From NCBI GenBank assembly GCA_049841135.1, contig JASGHK010000008.1, forward strand, positions 620,001 to 684,000: 64,000 nt of DNA, given 5' to 3'. Below are positions 26,986 to 36,013 of the stretch, piece after piece. The first letter of the stretch is position 1, and each line of letters opens with the position of its first letter. The position numbers and the translations under genes were made by a program. The DNA is from JACRCT01 sp049841135. Its GTDB lineage: Bacteria; Myxococcota; Myxococcia; Myxococcales; UBA5297. The notes beneath the pieces were generated by a model. That model was not told the DNA's origin, ran no database searches, and worked only from the letters and a program-made list of their open reading frames with translations.

Positions 26986-28422
26986 CTAGCGGATATTGTT
27001 GATGGCGGTCATCGACATGGCGTGCTCGTTCGCCTCGATGTTGCTGATGAGCGTGTACATCTGCTTGCGCCGGTCGGAGAGCGTCTGGAGCTTCTGCTGG
27101 AGCTTGGCGAAGTCCTCGCTGTCCTTGGCCACGTTCTTCATCTTGTTGGCGACCTCGTTGATGTCGCCGTTGATGTCCCCCATGATCTCCCAGAGGATCT
27201 CCTCGATGGACATGTCCTGGTAGTGGGCGTCGACCGCCACTTTGGCCTGGGTGGCCTCGGTCGAGGTCGTCTTGGCCTCGTCCTTGGGCGCGGTCGTGGT
27301 CGTGGTCGTGGTCGGGGTCGTGCTGCCGCTGGTGCCGGTCTTCGCCGAGCCACCGGTCCCGGTCGTGCTGGCGCCGTTCTTCGGGTCGGTGCCGTTCGCC
27401 TTGGCGGGCTCGGTCTTCTTGGGCAGCGCCTTGAGGGCGGCCTCGACGTCGCACTTGCCGATGAGGCCGTCGACCTTGCCGATGCCGGCGCTGACCTCGA
27501 GCTGGTTGAAGGCGGCCGGGTTCGCGAGCAAGAACGCGCAAGCCTGCTTCAGCTCGGCCGGCAGCGACGGGTTCCGGAGCGCGGCCTCGAGGTCGCAGCG
27601 GCCGATGAGGCCGTCCTTGCCGCCCACACCGGCGGCGGTGTCGAGCAGGTCGTAGTACTTGTTGACGTTGTCGAGCGCGCTGGCCCACTTCTCGTCGTAG
27701 GTGCGCGGCTGGTTGCTCGCCGGCTGGCCGGTCACCGGCTGCCCGTCGTTGACCGAGCCAGGACTCGCGCTGGAAGGCGAACCACCCACCGGCTTGCCGG
27801 AGTTCGCTCCAACCTTGAGGGCGGCCTCGATGTCGCATTTGCCGATGAGGCCGTCGACCTTGCCGATGCCGGCGCTGACCTCGAGCTGGTTGAAGGCAGC
27901 GGGGTTCGCGAGCATGAACGCGCAGGCCTGCTTCAGCTCGGCTGGCAGCGACGGGTTCTGGAGAGCAGCCTCGAGGTCGCAGCGGCCGATGAGGCCGTCC
28001 TTGCCGCCCACACCGGCGGCGGTGTCGAGCAGGTCGTAGTACTTGTTGACGGTGTTGAGCGCGCTGGTCCACTTCTCGTCGTAGGTGGGCGACTTGCTGG
28101 TCGCCGGTGCCGCGGTCGAGGACTGCTGGGTGCTGTCCGAGTAGCCGAGCTTGCTGCACTCCTCGAAGATCTTCTTGGACAGCGGGTCCACGAACATCAT
28201 CGGGTTCATCATCTCGGTCATGCTGCCGCCCATGTTGCCCATGCCGGTCACCATGCCGAGGATCTGGCCGATGCCGCCCATCATGTCGCCGTTCTTGAAC
28301 GAGTCTCCGATTTGCTGGAAAGAGTTGCTCTTGGCGCCCTGGCTGCCCTGAGCCTTGCCCTCGTCCCCACCGCCGATTCCCATCATCCCGCCGAGATTTC
28401 CCACGATCTTGTCCAGCAGCAT
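26986..28422 (-). CDS. NolX/HrpF-like secreted translocator-type protein
   Basis: 478 residues, no signal peptide. A Gly/Met-rich amphipathic N-terminus (1-75) is followed by two near-identical units (about 113-203 and 241-331). Each reads YDEKW-x-SAL-x-x-VNKYYDLLDTAAG, an EF-hand-like DGLIGRCDLEAAL, NPAAFNQLEVSAG and DGLIGKCDIEAAL. This matches the repeat pattern I know from NolX/HrpF translocators of rhizobia and Xanthomonas. A Thr/Lys linker (345-395) leads to a coiled C-terminus (about 403-478). With its neighbouring SycD-like chaperone it looks like a type III-type export substrate; no secretion apparatus genes are in the window. GGGAGA precedes the ATG. Confidence 0.65.
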   Translation of the reverse strand: MLLDKIVGNLGGMMGIGGGDEGKAQGSQGAKSNSFQQIGDSFKNGDMMGGIGQILGMVTGMGNMGGSMTEMMNPMMFVDPLSKKIFEECSKLGYSDSTQQSSTAAPATSKSPTYDEKWTSALNTVNKYYDLLDTAAGVGGKDGLIGRCDLEAALQNPSLPAELKQACAFMLANPAAFNQLEVSAGIGKVDGLIGKCDIEAALKVGANSGKPVGGSPSSASPGSVNDGQPVTGQPASNQPRTYDEKWASALDNVNKYYDLLDTAAGVGGKDGLIGRCDLEAALRNPSLPAELKQACAFLLANPAAFNQLEVSAGIGKVDGLIGKCDVEAALKALPKKTEPAKANGTDPKNGASTTGTGGSAKTGTSGSTTPTTTTTTTAPKDEAKTTSTEATQAKVAVDAHYQDMSIEEILWEIMGDINGDINEVANKMKNVAKDSEDFAKLQQKLQTLSDRRKQMYTLISNIEANEHAMSMTAINNIR

Positions 28423-28597
28423 TTTCTGTCTCCCGTTCGGCGGTGGTGGTTGGCTTCGGCCCCGCCCAAGCTCGATGGACGCTGGGGATTGCAGCTGCGG
28501 TGCCGAGCCCTTTTTCTCGTAAATTCGGCCACTTCAGACCGACGCCCTCCCTGCCGCCCGTATCGGCCCAGCACGGCCCGTCCCGGCGCAGAACGCG

Positions 28598-28650
28598 TTG
28601 ACGGCACGCCGGGCCGACCTCTAGATTCGAACGGCACCATTTGGAGAGGG
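28598..28650 (+). promoter_or_regulatory. Sigma70-type promoter and ribosome site for ruvX-mltG
   Basis: TTGACG (28598-28603), 18-base spacer, TAGATT (28622-28627), then GGAGAGGGG about 8 bases before the ruvX ATG. It is the clearest promoter in the window and resembles the one at ribF. Confidence 0.55.
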
Positions 28651-28657
28651 GCACTCG

Positions 28658-29101
28658 ATGCGGCGGGCGCTGGGCCTGGACGTGGGCGACAAGACGGTCG
28701 GCCTGGCGCTCTCGGATGCGCTGGGCATCACCGCTCAGGGGCTTCCGACGGTTCGGCGTATGGGCTTCCAGGCGGACCTCGAGGCCGTCGCGGGGGTCTG
28801 CAGCGAGCACGCGGTCGAGGTGCTGGTCGTCGGCCTTCCTCTGAACATGGACGGGAGCGAGGGCCCCCGAGCCGAGAAGAGCCGCAAGTTCGGCGACGCG
28901 CTGGCCGCCAAGGCCGGCATCCCGATCGAGTACCAGGATGAGCGGCTGACCACGGTCCAGGCGGAGCGCGTGCTCCTCGAGGCCGACGTCAGCCGTCAGA
29001 AGCGCAAGAAGGTCATCGACAAGCTGGCCGCGCAGGTCATCCTCCAGAGCTGGATGGATGCCCAGTCCTTCCGTCCGCCCGACTCGGTGGACGACCCGTG
29101 A
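28658..29101 (+). CDS. ruvX: Putative Holliday junction resolvase / pre-16S rRNA nuclease
   Basis: 147 residues, standard length for YqgF/RuvX. RNase H-like fold with GLDVGDKTVGLALSD (first catalytic Asp), VVGLPLNMDGSEGPRA and YQDERLTTVQAE. In bacteria this protein matures the 5' end of 16S rRNA and may act on branched DNA. It overlaps mltG by GTGA (29098-29101), so the two are translationally coupled, a common pairing. Confidence 0.95.
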   Translation: MRRALGLDVGDKTVGLALSDALGITAQGLPTVRRMGFQADLEAVAGVCSEHAVEVLVVGLPLNMDGSEGPRAEKSRKFGDALAAKAGIPIEYQDERLTTVQAERVLLEADVSRQKRKKVIDKLAAQVILQSWMDAQSFRPPDSVDDP

Positions 29102-30126
29102 GGCGGGCCCTCCTCATCGGCGGGGCAGTCGTCGGGACGCTCGGCCTGGCCGCGGCCGGTCTGGCGCTGTGGTGGTACCGCTCCATCGACGAATTCGCCG
29201 CCACGCCCTTCGGCTCGGCCGAGGAGAAGGTGGTCGAGGTCGCCGCGGGAGCCCGGCTGCGTGAGGTCTCCTCGCAGCTGGTGGCCGCCGGCGTCGTCTC
29301 CGACCAACTGCGACTCGAATGGCTGGCGAAGCGCTTGAAGGTCGACCGCCAGCTCAAGGCCGGCGAGTACGCCTTCTCGGGGCCGCTGGTGCCCGAGAAG
29401 ATCCTCTCGGACCTCGCGCACAACCACGTGAAGCTGCACCACTGCACGGTCCCCGAAGGGCTTCGCCTGGACGAGGTCGCCAAGCTCCTGGAGGGTTGTC
29501 ACTGGGGCGCCGCCTCCGAGTATCTGCGCCTGGCCCGCGACGAGAAGCTCGCTCACCAGTGGGGCGTCCCCAGCGCCTCGCTCGAGGGCTACCTCTTCCC
29601 GGACACCTACGCGTTCCCCAAGGGCCCCAAACCCGAAGCCGTGCTCCACAAGATGGTCGAAGGCTTCTTCGCGGCGCTCAAGGCGGCCCAGGCCCACGCG
29701 CGACCCGAGGTCCACCTCGACGTCAACGAGACCACCACGCTGGCGTCCATCATCGAGAAGGAGACCGCCGTCCCCGACGAGCGGTCGCACGTCTCCTGCG
29801 TCTTCCACAACCGCCTCAAGAAGCACATGAAGCTGGAGACGGACCCGACGGTCATCTACGCCAAGATCCTGCGCTACGGCAGCTTCGACGGCGACATCAA
29901 GCGCGACGACCTCCAGTACAAGCACCCCTACAACACGTACACGGTGAGAGGCCTGCCGCCGGGCCCCATCGCCAACCCCGGCGCCGCCGCCCTGGCCGCC
30001 GCGCTCGCCCCCATGGACTGCGAGGACCTCTTCTTCGTCGCCTGCGGCGGCGGCACGCACCAGTTCTGCCCCGACTTCCAGTGCCACAAGAAGTTCGTGG
30101 CCCGCTGTCAGCTCGGCAAGCCGTGA
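29098..30126 (+). CDS. mltG: Endolytic murein transglycosylase
   Basis: 342 residues from a GTG overlapping the ruvX stop. One N-terminal membrane helix (LLIGGAVVGTLGLAAAGLAL), then a LysM-like and a YceG catalytic domain: EGYLFPDTYAF, TLASIIEKET (catalytic Glu), VFHNRLKKHMKLETDPTV and YNTYTVRGLPPGPIANPG are all hallmark blocks. It cuts nascent glycan strands at the inner membrane and sets their length. The Cys-rich tail (FCPDFQCHKKFVARC) is a little unusual. Confidence 0.95.
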   Translation: MRRALLIGGAVVGTLGLAAAGLALWWYRSIDEFAATPFGSAEEKVVEVAAGARLREVSSQLVAAGVVSDQLRLEWLAKRLKVDRQLKAGEYAFSGPLVPEKILSDLAHNHVKLHHCTVPEGLRLDEVAKLLEGCHWGAASEYLRLARDEKLAHQWGVPSASLEGYLFPDTYAFPKGPKPEAVLHKMVEGFFAALKAAQAHARPEVHLDVNETTTLASIIEKETAVPDERSHVSCVFHNRLKKHMKLETDPTVIYAKILRYGSFDGDIKRDDLQYKHPYNTYTVRGLPPGPIANPGAAALAAALAPMDCEDLFFVACGGGTHQFCPDFQCHKKFVARCQLGKP

Positions 30127-30196
30127 GCCTCTGGGACCGGCGGAGACGTGTCCTGCCGCCGCCTCGCCGTCAGGGCAGCGCTGGACGAAAGGCTGC

Positions 30197-30832
30197 TCAA
30201 CCGACCTTGAACAGCCCCGTCGGGCGCGAGCCGAGCAACCCCGCTTCGAGCGAGCGCTTGTCCATCTTGGCGAAGCGCCGGATCTGCTTCGGCGAGGCGA
30301 TGGGGACGTGCCGCGCGCGGTTGAGGTAGTCGCCGACCTCGTCCAGGCGCTCGTCGCGCGTCATCCACTCCAGCGCGTCCACCTTGGTCAGATCCACCGG
30401 CCCCGCGAAGCTGCGCAGCGTCTTGTCGCCCAGGGAGTTGTAGTAGTCGTTGAAGTAGCTGATGACGACCTCGCGCACCGTGCGGTGGATGGGCTCGCGG
30501 TAGCGCAGCCCCACGAAGTTGCTCTTGCCGACGCTTCCCCAGCAGCCGAGCTGCTTGAACAGCGCCACCACGTGGTCGTCGTCGAGCGTCGGGTCGGGCC
30601 GCATGTCGAGCAGGAGCGGCTTGTGGCCCAGCTGCCGCAGCGCCGCGGCCGCGAAGAGCGCGCCGTCGAAGCAGTTCGCGAGCCGGTCGCGCATCACGCT
30701 GCGCGGCGAGCGGGCGAACTTGTCGTCGCTGTAGACCACGCCATCGAGGTAGCCCTGGACGTCGAGGGGCGTCTTGAGGCGGGCGAAGACCTTGCGCTCG
30801 GCAGCGGTCCAGGGGGCGGGGCTCTTCTTCAT
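30197..30832 (-). CDS. Transglutaminase-like cysteine protein of unknown function
   Basis: 211 residues with GAGGA upstream of ATG 30832. The block LANCFDGALFAAAALRQLGH followed by LLLDMRPDPTLDDDHVVALF gives a Cys54 and Asp/His87 arrangement like transglutaminase-fold proteins, where Cys-His-Asp form the active site. The C-terminal half has no motif I know. It converges with mltG. A hydrolytic or amide-transfer role is an inference from the motif alone. Confidence 0.65.
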   Translation of the reverse strand: MKKSPAPWTAAERKVFARLKTPLDVQGYLDGVVYSDDKFARSPRSVMRDRLANCFDGALFAAAALRQLGHKPLLLDMRPDPTLDDDHVVALFKQLGCWGSVGKSNFVGLRYREPIHRTVREVVISYFNDYYNSLGDKTLRSFAGPVDLTKVDALEWMTRDERLDEVGDYLNRARHVPIASPKQIRRFAKMDKRSLEAGLLGSRPTGLFKVG

Positions 30833-30993
30833 CGATGCAATCCTCGGGTCGTGTGGCTTCGGGTGCTCGACGGGCCGCCAGGGCAGGAAGCCCGGGCGGC
30901 CCGTCGTCGAAACGCTGACGTCTTCTTAGCGGCTGCGCGGCCTCGCGGCTTCGAGATCTTCCGACCCCCAAGCGGCGCGCGCGGAGGCTGCGT

Positions 30994-32394
30994 TCAGCCT
31001 TCCTTCGAGCGCTTGGCTTCCTTCTCGGGCTTGGCGGTGGGCATGCCCACGTCCAGGTGCGAGTTGGGGGCCTTGCCGGGCGCGAAGAGCATCAAGGGCT
31101 CGGGCTCGTACTCGCACAGGTAGCCGAAGTCGCTGCGGAACTGATCGATCGTGATGCCGGCGGTGGCGGCGTACTTGGCCAGCTCGTGCGCGTCCTCGAA
31201 GTCCTTGCGCGTCAGGCGGATCATGTACTCCCGGGCGATCTTGTAGCCCTCGGACTTCACGTCGACGTAGCGCACCGCCATCTTGCCGGTCTTGGGGTCG
31301 AGCAGGTCCTTGAGCATCAGCGGCTTGAACTTGCCGTCCTCGATGGACACCAGCGCGCCCGAACCGCCCTCCTCCAGGAACTTGGCGGCGTAGTAGCCCA
31401 GGTCGCGGGTGTACTCCATGTCGTACGGGACGGGGTCGGTGCAGCGCAGCTCGTAGCCGACGTTCTTGGCCACCACCGTGGTCTTGACGTTGTACTTCTT
31501 GAGCTGCTCCTGGACCTTGGCCTTGACGATGTTGCCGAAGTCCACCTCGGCGATGCGCAGGTGCCCGTGGGCGTCGCGCTCCTCAGGGGCGCCGGCCTCG
31601 GCCAGGTCCTTGGGGTCGATGGACTCGACCAGGCCCTCGGCGAGCACCGCCACGCCGTGCGGCAGACCGTACGCCATGCGCTTGATGATCGCCCCGACCA
31701 GCGTGTCGACGATGGTCTTGAGCTTGACCGGGTTGGGGAACTCCTCGGGGATGAGCGAGAGCGTCGCGCCGGCGGCCTTGCCCATGCCCAGCGCGAGGTG
31801 GCCGACCTTGCGGCCCATGCTGATGACGAAGTACCAGCGGCTGGTGGTCTTGGCGTCCACCATCAGGTCGCGCACGATGCCGGTGCCCACGTGCCGCGCG
31901 GTCTGGAAGCCGAAGGTGTTGCCGTGCAGCGGCAGGTTGAGGTCGTTGTCGATGGTCTTGGGGACGTGCACCACGCGGATGCGGCCCCTGGACTGCTCGC
32001 TGACGCGGTAGGAGGAGGTCGCGGTGTCGTCGCCGCCGATGGTGATGAGGCGGTCGACGTTGAGGCGCAGGAGCGAGGTGACCACGTTCTCGAGGTGCTT
32101 CTCGTTCTTGGTCGGGTTGGCGCGGGCGATGCCGATGAAGGAGCCCCCGCGGAAGTGGATGCGGCTGACCGAGTCGATGGTCAGCGGCGTGACGTGCTCG
32201 ACGTTGCCTTCCATGATCCAGCGGAAGCCGTCGTTGATGCCGATGACGTCGCTGCCGCCGAGGACCGCGCGGATGGTGGCCCCGCCGATGACGCTGTTGA
32301 TGCCCGGGGCGGGCCCGCCGCCCGCGACGATGGCCATGCGCTTGCCTTGCTGGTTCATGTCTGCCTCCGCGATGAGTTGCTCCAAGAGGTTCAT
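30994..32394 (-). CDS. 6-phosphofructokinase, PPi-type
   Basis: 466 residues. PFK fold with GGGPAPGINSVI (nucleotide loop), GGDDTATSS and PKTIDNDL. The second Asp in GGDD and the Lys of PKTIDND are the features that separate pyrophosphate-dependent enzymes from ATP-dependent ones (GGDGS, PGTIDND). It interconverts fructose 6-phosphate and fructose 1,6-bisphosphate, reversibly when PPi is used. The long C-terminus (about 60 residues past the core) is typical of the long PFP clade. Monocistronic. Confidence 0.9.
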   Translation of the reverse strand: MNLLEQLIAEADMNQQGKRMAIVAGGGPAPGINSVIGGATIRAVLGGSDVIGINDGFRWIMEGNVEHVTPLTIDSVSRIHFRGGSFIGIARANPTKNEKHLENVVTSLLRLNVDRLITIGGDDTATSSYRVSEQSRGRIRVVHVPKTIDNDLNLPLHGNTFGFQTARHVGTGIVRDLMVDAKTTSRWYFVISMGRKVGHLALGMGKAAGATLSLIPEEFPNPVKLKTIVDTLVGAIIKRMAYGLPHGVAVLAEGLVESIDPKDLAEAGAPEERDAHGHLRIAEVDFGNIVKAKVQEQLKKYNVKTTVVAKNVGYELRCTDPVPYDMEYTRDLGYYAAKFLEEGGSGALVSIEDGKFKPLMLKDLLDPKTGKMAVRYVDVKSEGYKIAREYMIRLTRKDFEDAHELAKYAATAGITIDQFRSDFGYLCEYEPEPLMLFAPGKAPNSHLDVGMPTAKPEKEAKRSKEG

Positions 32395-32500
32395 GGATGA
32401 TGGCTGCTGAAGGTGTGGCGAAAGGTGTCGGGGCAGTCTTTTACCTCAAGCAGCGAGCGCTCGTCTTGCCTGACGCTCGCCAGCCCGCCAGCCCGGGTGC

Positions 32501-33423
32501 TCAGGCGAGGTGCTCGCCGAGGTGGGCCAGCCAGCGCTCGTACTCTTCAGGCGCCGGGTGCAGCCGGGCGAACGCCGAGCGCGGCCGCCCCCTGGGCTCT
32601 GGCGCTCCCGCGGGCCCCAGCAAGAGCTCGCGCTCGCGCAGCGGGGCGCCGACGAGCAGGCGGGCCGTGTCCAGCCGGTCGAGGCCGTGGTCGAGCGCCA
32701 GGAGCCTCTGCGGCGGCGTCGCCGCGCACGGCGTTGACCTCCGCCACCAGGCGCGCGAGCAGCTCCTCGACGAGCTGGCAGACGAACGGGTCGTCGAACG
32801 GCGAGAGCGCAGGGACCACCTCGCGCAGCATCGCCTCGGCGGCGCGGCGGTGGTGATCGGCGGCGGTCGACTCCGGGCGCATGAAGGCGCGGGCCAGTGC
32901 CGCCCCATCGCAGGGCCAGAGCGCCTCGTCCCACGCGTCGTCCACGCTCACGACGAGCGCGTCGGTCAGGGTGGCGAGCGCCGCTGCGACCAATCCGTGC
33001 GCCAACGCGGCCAGGGGCGGCTGCCCACGGTGCCGCTCCACCGCCCACCCGCCGCCGGCCCCCCGGCGGCGCTCGACCTCGGCCGCAAGCCCCCGCTCGG
33101 CGCCGGCGAGCACCGCGGACTCCATCGCCGCTCGCATCCCTGGATCCTTGGCGTCGACCCAGCGCACCAGGCCGCCCCCGCCTCCCGGCTCGACCGCGAG
33201 ACTCGACCAGCCCGGTGCCCCCGGTCGCCGTGACGAGCACCCGGGGCTGGCACGCGCCCAGCGCCCGTCTCGCCCGCGCCGCGAGCGGCTCCGAGAGGTC
33301 GACCAACCTCTCCACCGGAAGCTCTGCGACGTAGGCGCGCAGCAGCTCGCTCGCCCGTGCGGCCATCGCCTCGGCGGGGAGGGCTTCGCGCCGCGCAGGC
33401 AATAGGTGGAAGGTCAGACCCAT
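32501..33423 (-). CDS. Unknown helical protein (two frameshifts)
   Basis: The gene starts MGLTFHLLPARREALP at 33423 and ends WLAHLGEHLA at 32501. Two breaks, GAGACTC at 33198-33204 and GAGCCTC at 32702-32708 (plus-strand reading), both become GAGCTC when one base is removed. The result is one 306-residue frame, an exact codon multiple. It is mostly alpha-helical with conserved-looking phrases VRWVDAKDPGMRAA, SVDDAWDEALWP and LALDHGLDRLDTARLL. No signal peptide, no family recognised. Divergent from ribF across 375 bases. Confidence 0.65.
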
Positions 33424-33798
33424 GGTCGCCGCAGAGATTGGACCTGCCGGGCGACGGGTTCAAGCAGCTCGATGGGCGGCCGAATCCGCCCGTGCAGCGC
33501 GGCTTCGGCGCAAGCGGCTCCTTGCCAAGGTGCCGTCCCGACGAGCGGGCGCGGCCCACCATCCTCCGAGTCGCCGAGCGCGCCGAACGAATGACCATCT
33601 CCATCACCCGCCTCCACCGACCTTGGGCGCGTTGCCGGTAGTCGCCTCGGTCCTGCTCCCGGGTCGCGATGCGGCTCCCTTCGACGGCGTCTTCGACGCT
33701 CCCCGCGCACCGAGGGTGGCCCTCAGGCACCTGTGAGACGCGGGCCCTCGCGCTCCGGCGCGTTGACGCCGGGGCGCGGCGCGCCTAGATACGAGCCC
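33424..33798. promoter_or_regulatory. Divergent intergenic region with ribF promoter
   Basis: No gene seen. At its right end TTGACG (33763-33768), a 17-base spacer and TAGATA (33786-33791) lie 7 bases before the ribF ATG, predicting transcription from the start codon itself. No ribosome site precedes the ATG, which fits a leaderless message. Confidence 0.5.
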
Positions 33799-34774
33799 AT
33801 GCTCGTGCTCCACGGTTTCGCTCAGGCCAAGGGCCAGCTCGCCGGTTGCGCCGTCGCCCTCGGCAGCTTCGACGGCGTCCACCGCGGCCACCAGGCGCTC
33901 TTCGCCGAGGCCATCGCCCGCGCACACTCCCGGGGCGCCAAGGCCGTCGCCGCCACCTTCGAGCCCCACCCCGGCAAGGTCCTCTTCCCGGAGCTCGCCC
34001 CGAAGCTGCTCACGCCGCTGCCGCGCAAGCTCGAATTGCTCGAGGCCTGCGGGCTGGACGCCGTGATCCTGCAGCCGTTCGACCGGGCCTACGCGGGCGT
34101 CTCCGCGGAACAGTTCTTGGAGCGGGACCTCTTCGAATCCGCTCGCGCCCCAGGACGTGGTGGTCGGGCCCGACTTCACCTACGGCAAGGCGCGGGCGGG
34201 CACCGTCGCCACCCTCTCCCAGGCCTGCCGCGAGCGCGGCGTCGGCTTCGCCCAGGTCCCGGCGGTCACCTGCGAGGGCGGCGCCGTCGTCTCCTCGAGC
34301 AAGATCCGCGAGTTCATCGCCGAGGGTCGCGTCTCGGCGGCGTCGCGGATGCTCGGCCGCCCGTTCGACCTCGTCGGCACCGTCGTCCGGGGGCTGGGCC
34401 GTGGCCGCACCCTCGGCGTCCCCACCGCCAACATCCACGCCGACAACGAGGTGCGCCCCGGCCTGGGCGTCTACGCGGTGCGCGTCTTCTTCGGCTCGGA
34501 GGTCCGCGCCGGGGCCGCCAACATCGGGCGAAAGCCCACCTTCGGCGAGGACGAGGTCACCATCGAAATCCACCTGCTCGACTTCCAGGGCGACCTCTAC
34601 GGGGTCCGGCTGGCGGTGGAGTTCCTGGAGCGGCTGCGCGGAGAGCAGCGCTTCGGCGGCGTCGAGGAGCTCAAGAGCGCCATCGCGCGCGACTGCGCCC
34701 AGGCTCGGACCCTCGCCGCCCAGGCGGCTCCGCCGGGGCCGCTCGCCCCGTTCGCCCGCTCGCGCGGCGCCTGA
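33799..34774 (+). CDS. ribF: Bifunctional riboflavin kinase / FMN adenylyltransferase (one frameshift)
   Basis: Makes FMN from riboflavin and FAD from FMN. The N-terminal adenylyltransferase has LGSFDGVHRGHQAL (HxGH nucleotide motif) and VVGPDFTYG; SSSKIREFIAEG follows. The C-terminal flavokinase has GRGRTLGVPTANI and YAVRV. The frame breaks at GAATC (34135-34139); as GATC it reads DLFDPLAPQDVVVGPDF and gives 324 residues, a normal RibF length. The leaderless promoter lies directly upstream. A Nudix gene follows on the same strand, 32 bases away. Confidence 0.95.
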
Positions 34775-34806
34775 AGGCGACGGCGAGGCAGAGAGGAGCG
34801 GCCAGC

Positions 34807-35397
34807 GTGGCAGCACCGGCGAGCTTCGACCTTTCGCGGCTTCGCTCGAGGCTCGCGGGCCGGGCTCCCCGCCGGGCATTCCGCCTCCTTTCGCCCCGGC
34901 GCGCGGCCGTCGCCGTCGTGCTCGACCCAAAAGGCTGCGTGCTCCTCACCCGCCGGGCCGCCCGGGCAGGCAATCCCTGGGCGGGTCAGGTGTCCCTGCC
35001 CGGAGGCATGGCCCAGGCGTCCGACGGCTCCGCGCTCGGGACGGCCGTGCGCGAGACCCGCGAAGAGGTCGGGGTGGACCTCGCGGACCCCGACGGCGCC
35101 GCGCTGCTGGGCCCGCTGGACGAGGTCCGCGCGATGTCCCATTCCGGGCTGCGCCCGCTCGTCATCTCCCCGCTCGTCTTCCTGGCCTCGACCCGGCCAG
35201 CGGCGAGCCTGGGCCTCGAGGTCGTCTCGGTGTTCTGGTTGCCTCTGGCCGCGGCGGCGAGCGGTGCGCTCGACTCTCGCCTGCGCTTTCCCGTCCTGGG
35301 CATCCCGGTCCGGTTCGCCTGCTGGCGCAACCAGGGCGAGGTGGTCTGGGGCCTGACCTACGGGATCCTTCGCGCCCTGATCAGGCTGGGCACGTAG
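34807..35397 (+). CDS. Nudix hydrolase, CoA-pyrophosphatase (NudL) type
   Basis: 196 residues from GTG 34807 with AGAGGAG upstream. The Nudix box is SLPGGMAQASDGSALGTAVR then ETREEVGVDL, with the REx2EE core intact. The preceding GGM-x5-D layout is that of coenzyme A pyrophosphatases. The MSHSGLRPLVISPLVF block also fits that group. It likely hydrolyses a nucleoside-diphosphate-linked metabolite such as CoA or FAD. Being next to ribF, FAD or ADP-ribose-type substrates are worth considering. Confidence 0.85.
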   Translation: MAAPASFDLSRLRSRLAGRAPRRAFRLLSPRRAAVAVVLDPKGCVLLTRRAARAGNPWAGQVSLPGGMAQASDGSALGTAVRETREEVGVDLADPDGAALLGPLDEVRAMSHSGLRPLVISPLVFLASTRPAASLGLEVVSVFWLPLAAAASGALDSRLRFPVLGIPVRFACWRNQGEVVWGLTYGILRALIRLGT

Positions 35398-35601
35398 GCT
35401 CTCCGGCACCGGTTGGGATGCCGCAGAATCAGGGGCGTTTCTTCTCTGTTGGGGGGACGTGTCCTTTCTCCAACGGCGTCCACCAGGACACGGCGCAGGC
35501 CCGCTCTCGCCATTAGAACCCTGATGTGTCGCGCGGACGCTGCCCACGGGGGAGCGCCGCGAGCGTCCTGACCTCGAAAACTCGCACTGCCCTGACCTGC
35601 C

Positions 35602-36001
35602 ATGTCCCTGAACGAGCGAGCGACGAAGCTACAGAAAGTCCTGGTCGTGGACGACGAGCCGGACATCCGGCGGGTCGGACAGATGAGCCTGGAAGCTCGT
35701 CGGCCAGCTCGAGGTGGTGCTGGCGTCGGGCGGCGAGGAGGCCGTCAGCCTGGCGGCCCAGGAGCGCCCCGACGTCATCCTCCTCGACGTGATGATGCCT
35801 CGCCTGGACGGCCCGGCGACGCTGGACCTGTTGCGCCGCGAGCCCCAGACCGCGGACATCCCGGTGATCTTCATGACCGCCAAGGTCCAGAAGCACGAGG
35901 TCGACGGCTACCTGGCTCGCGGGGCCAAGGGTGTCATCTTCAAGCCATTCGACCCCATGACCCTCTCCCAAGAGATTGGCCGAATCGCGTTCAGCGGGTA
36001 G
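35602..36001 (+). CDS. Single-domain response regulator (one frameshift)
   Basis: CheY-like receiver: VLVVDDEPDIRR (acidic pair), ILLDVMMPRLDG (phospho-Asp), IFMTAKVQ (Thr) and KGVIFKPFD (Lys). GAAGCTC at 35692-35698 breaks the frame; as GAGCTC it reads MSLELVGQLEVVLASGG and gives 132 residues. Thirteen bases later begins the histidine kinase, so it is likely cotranscribed and one target of it. No output domain. Confidence 0.9.
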
Positions 36002-36013
36002 CGAGGAGCGTGC

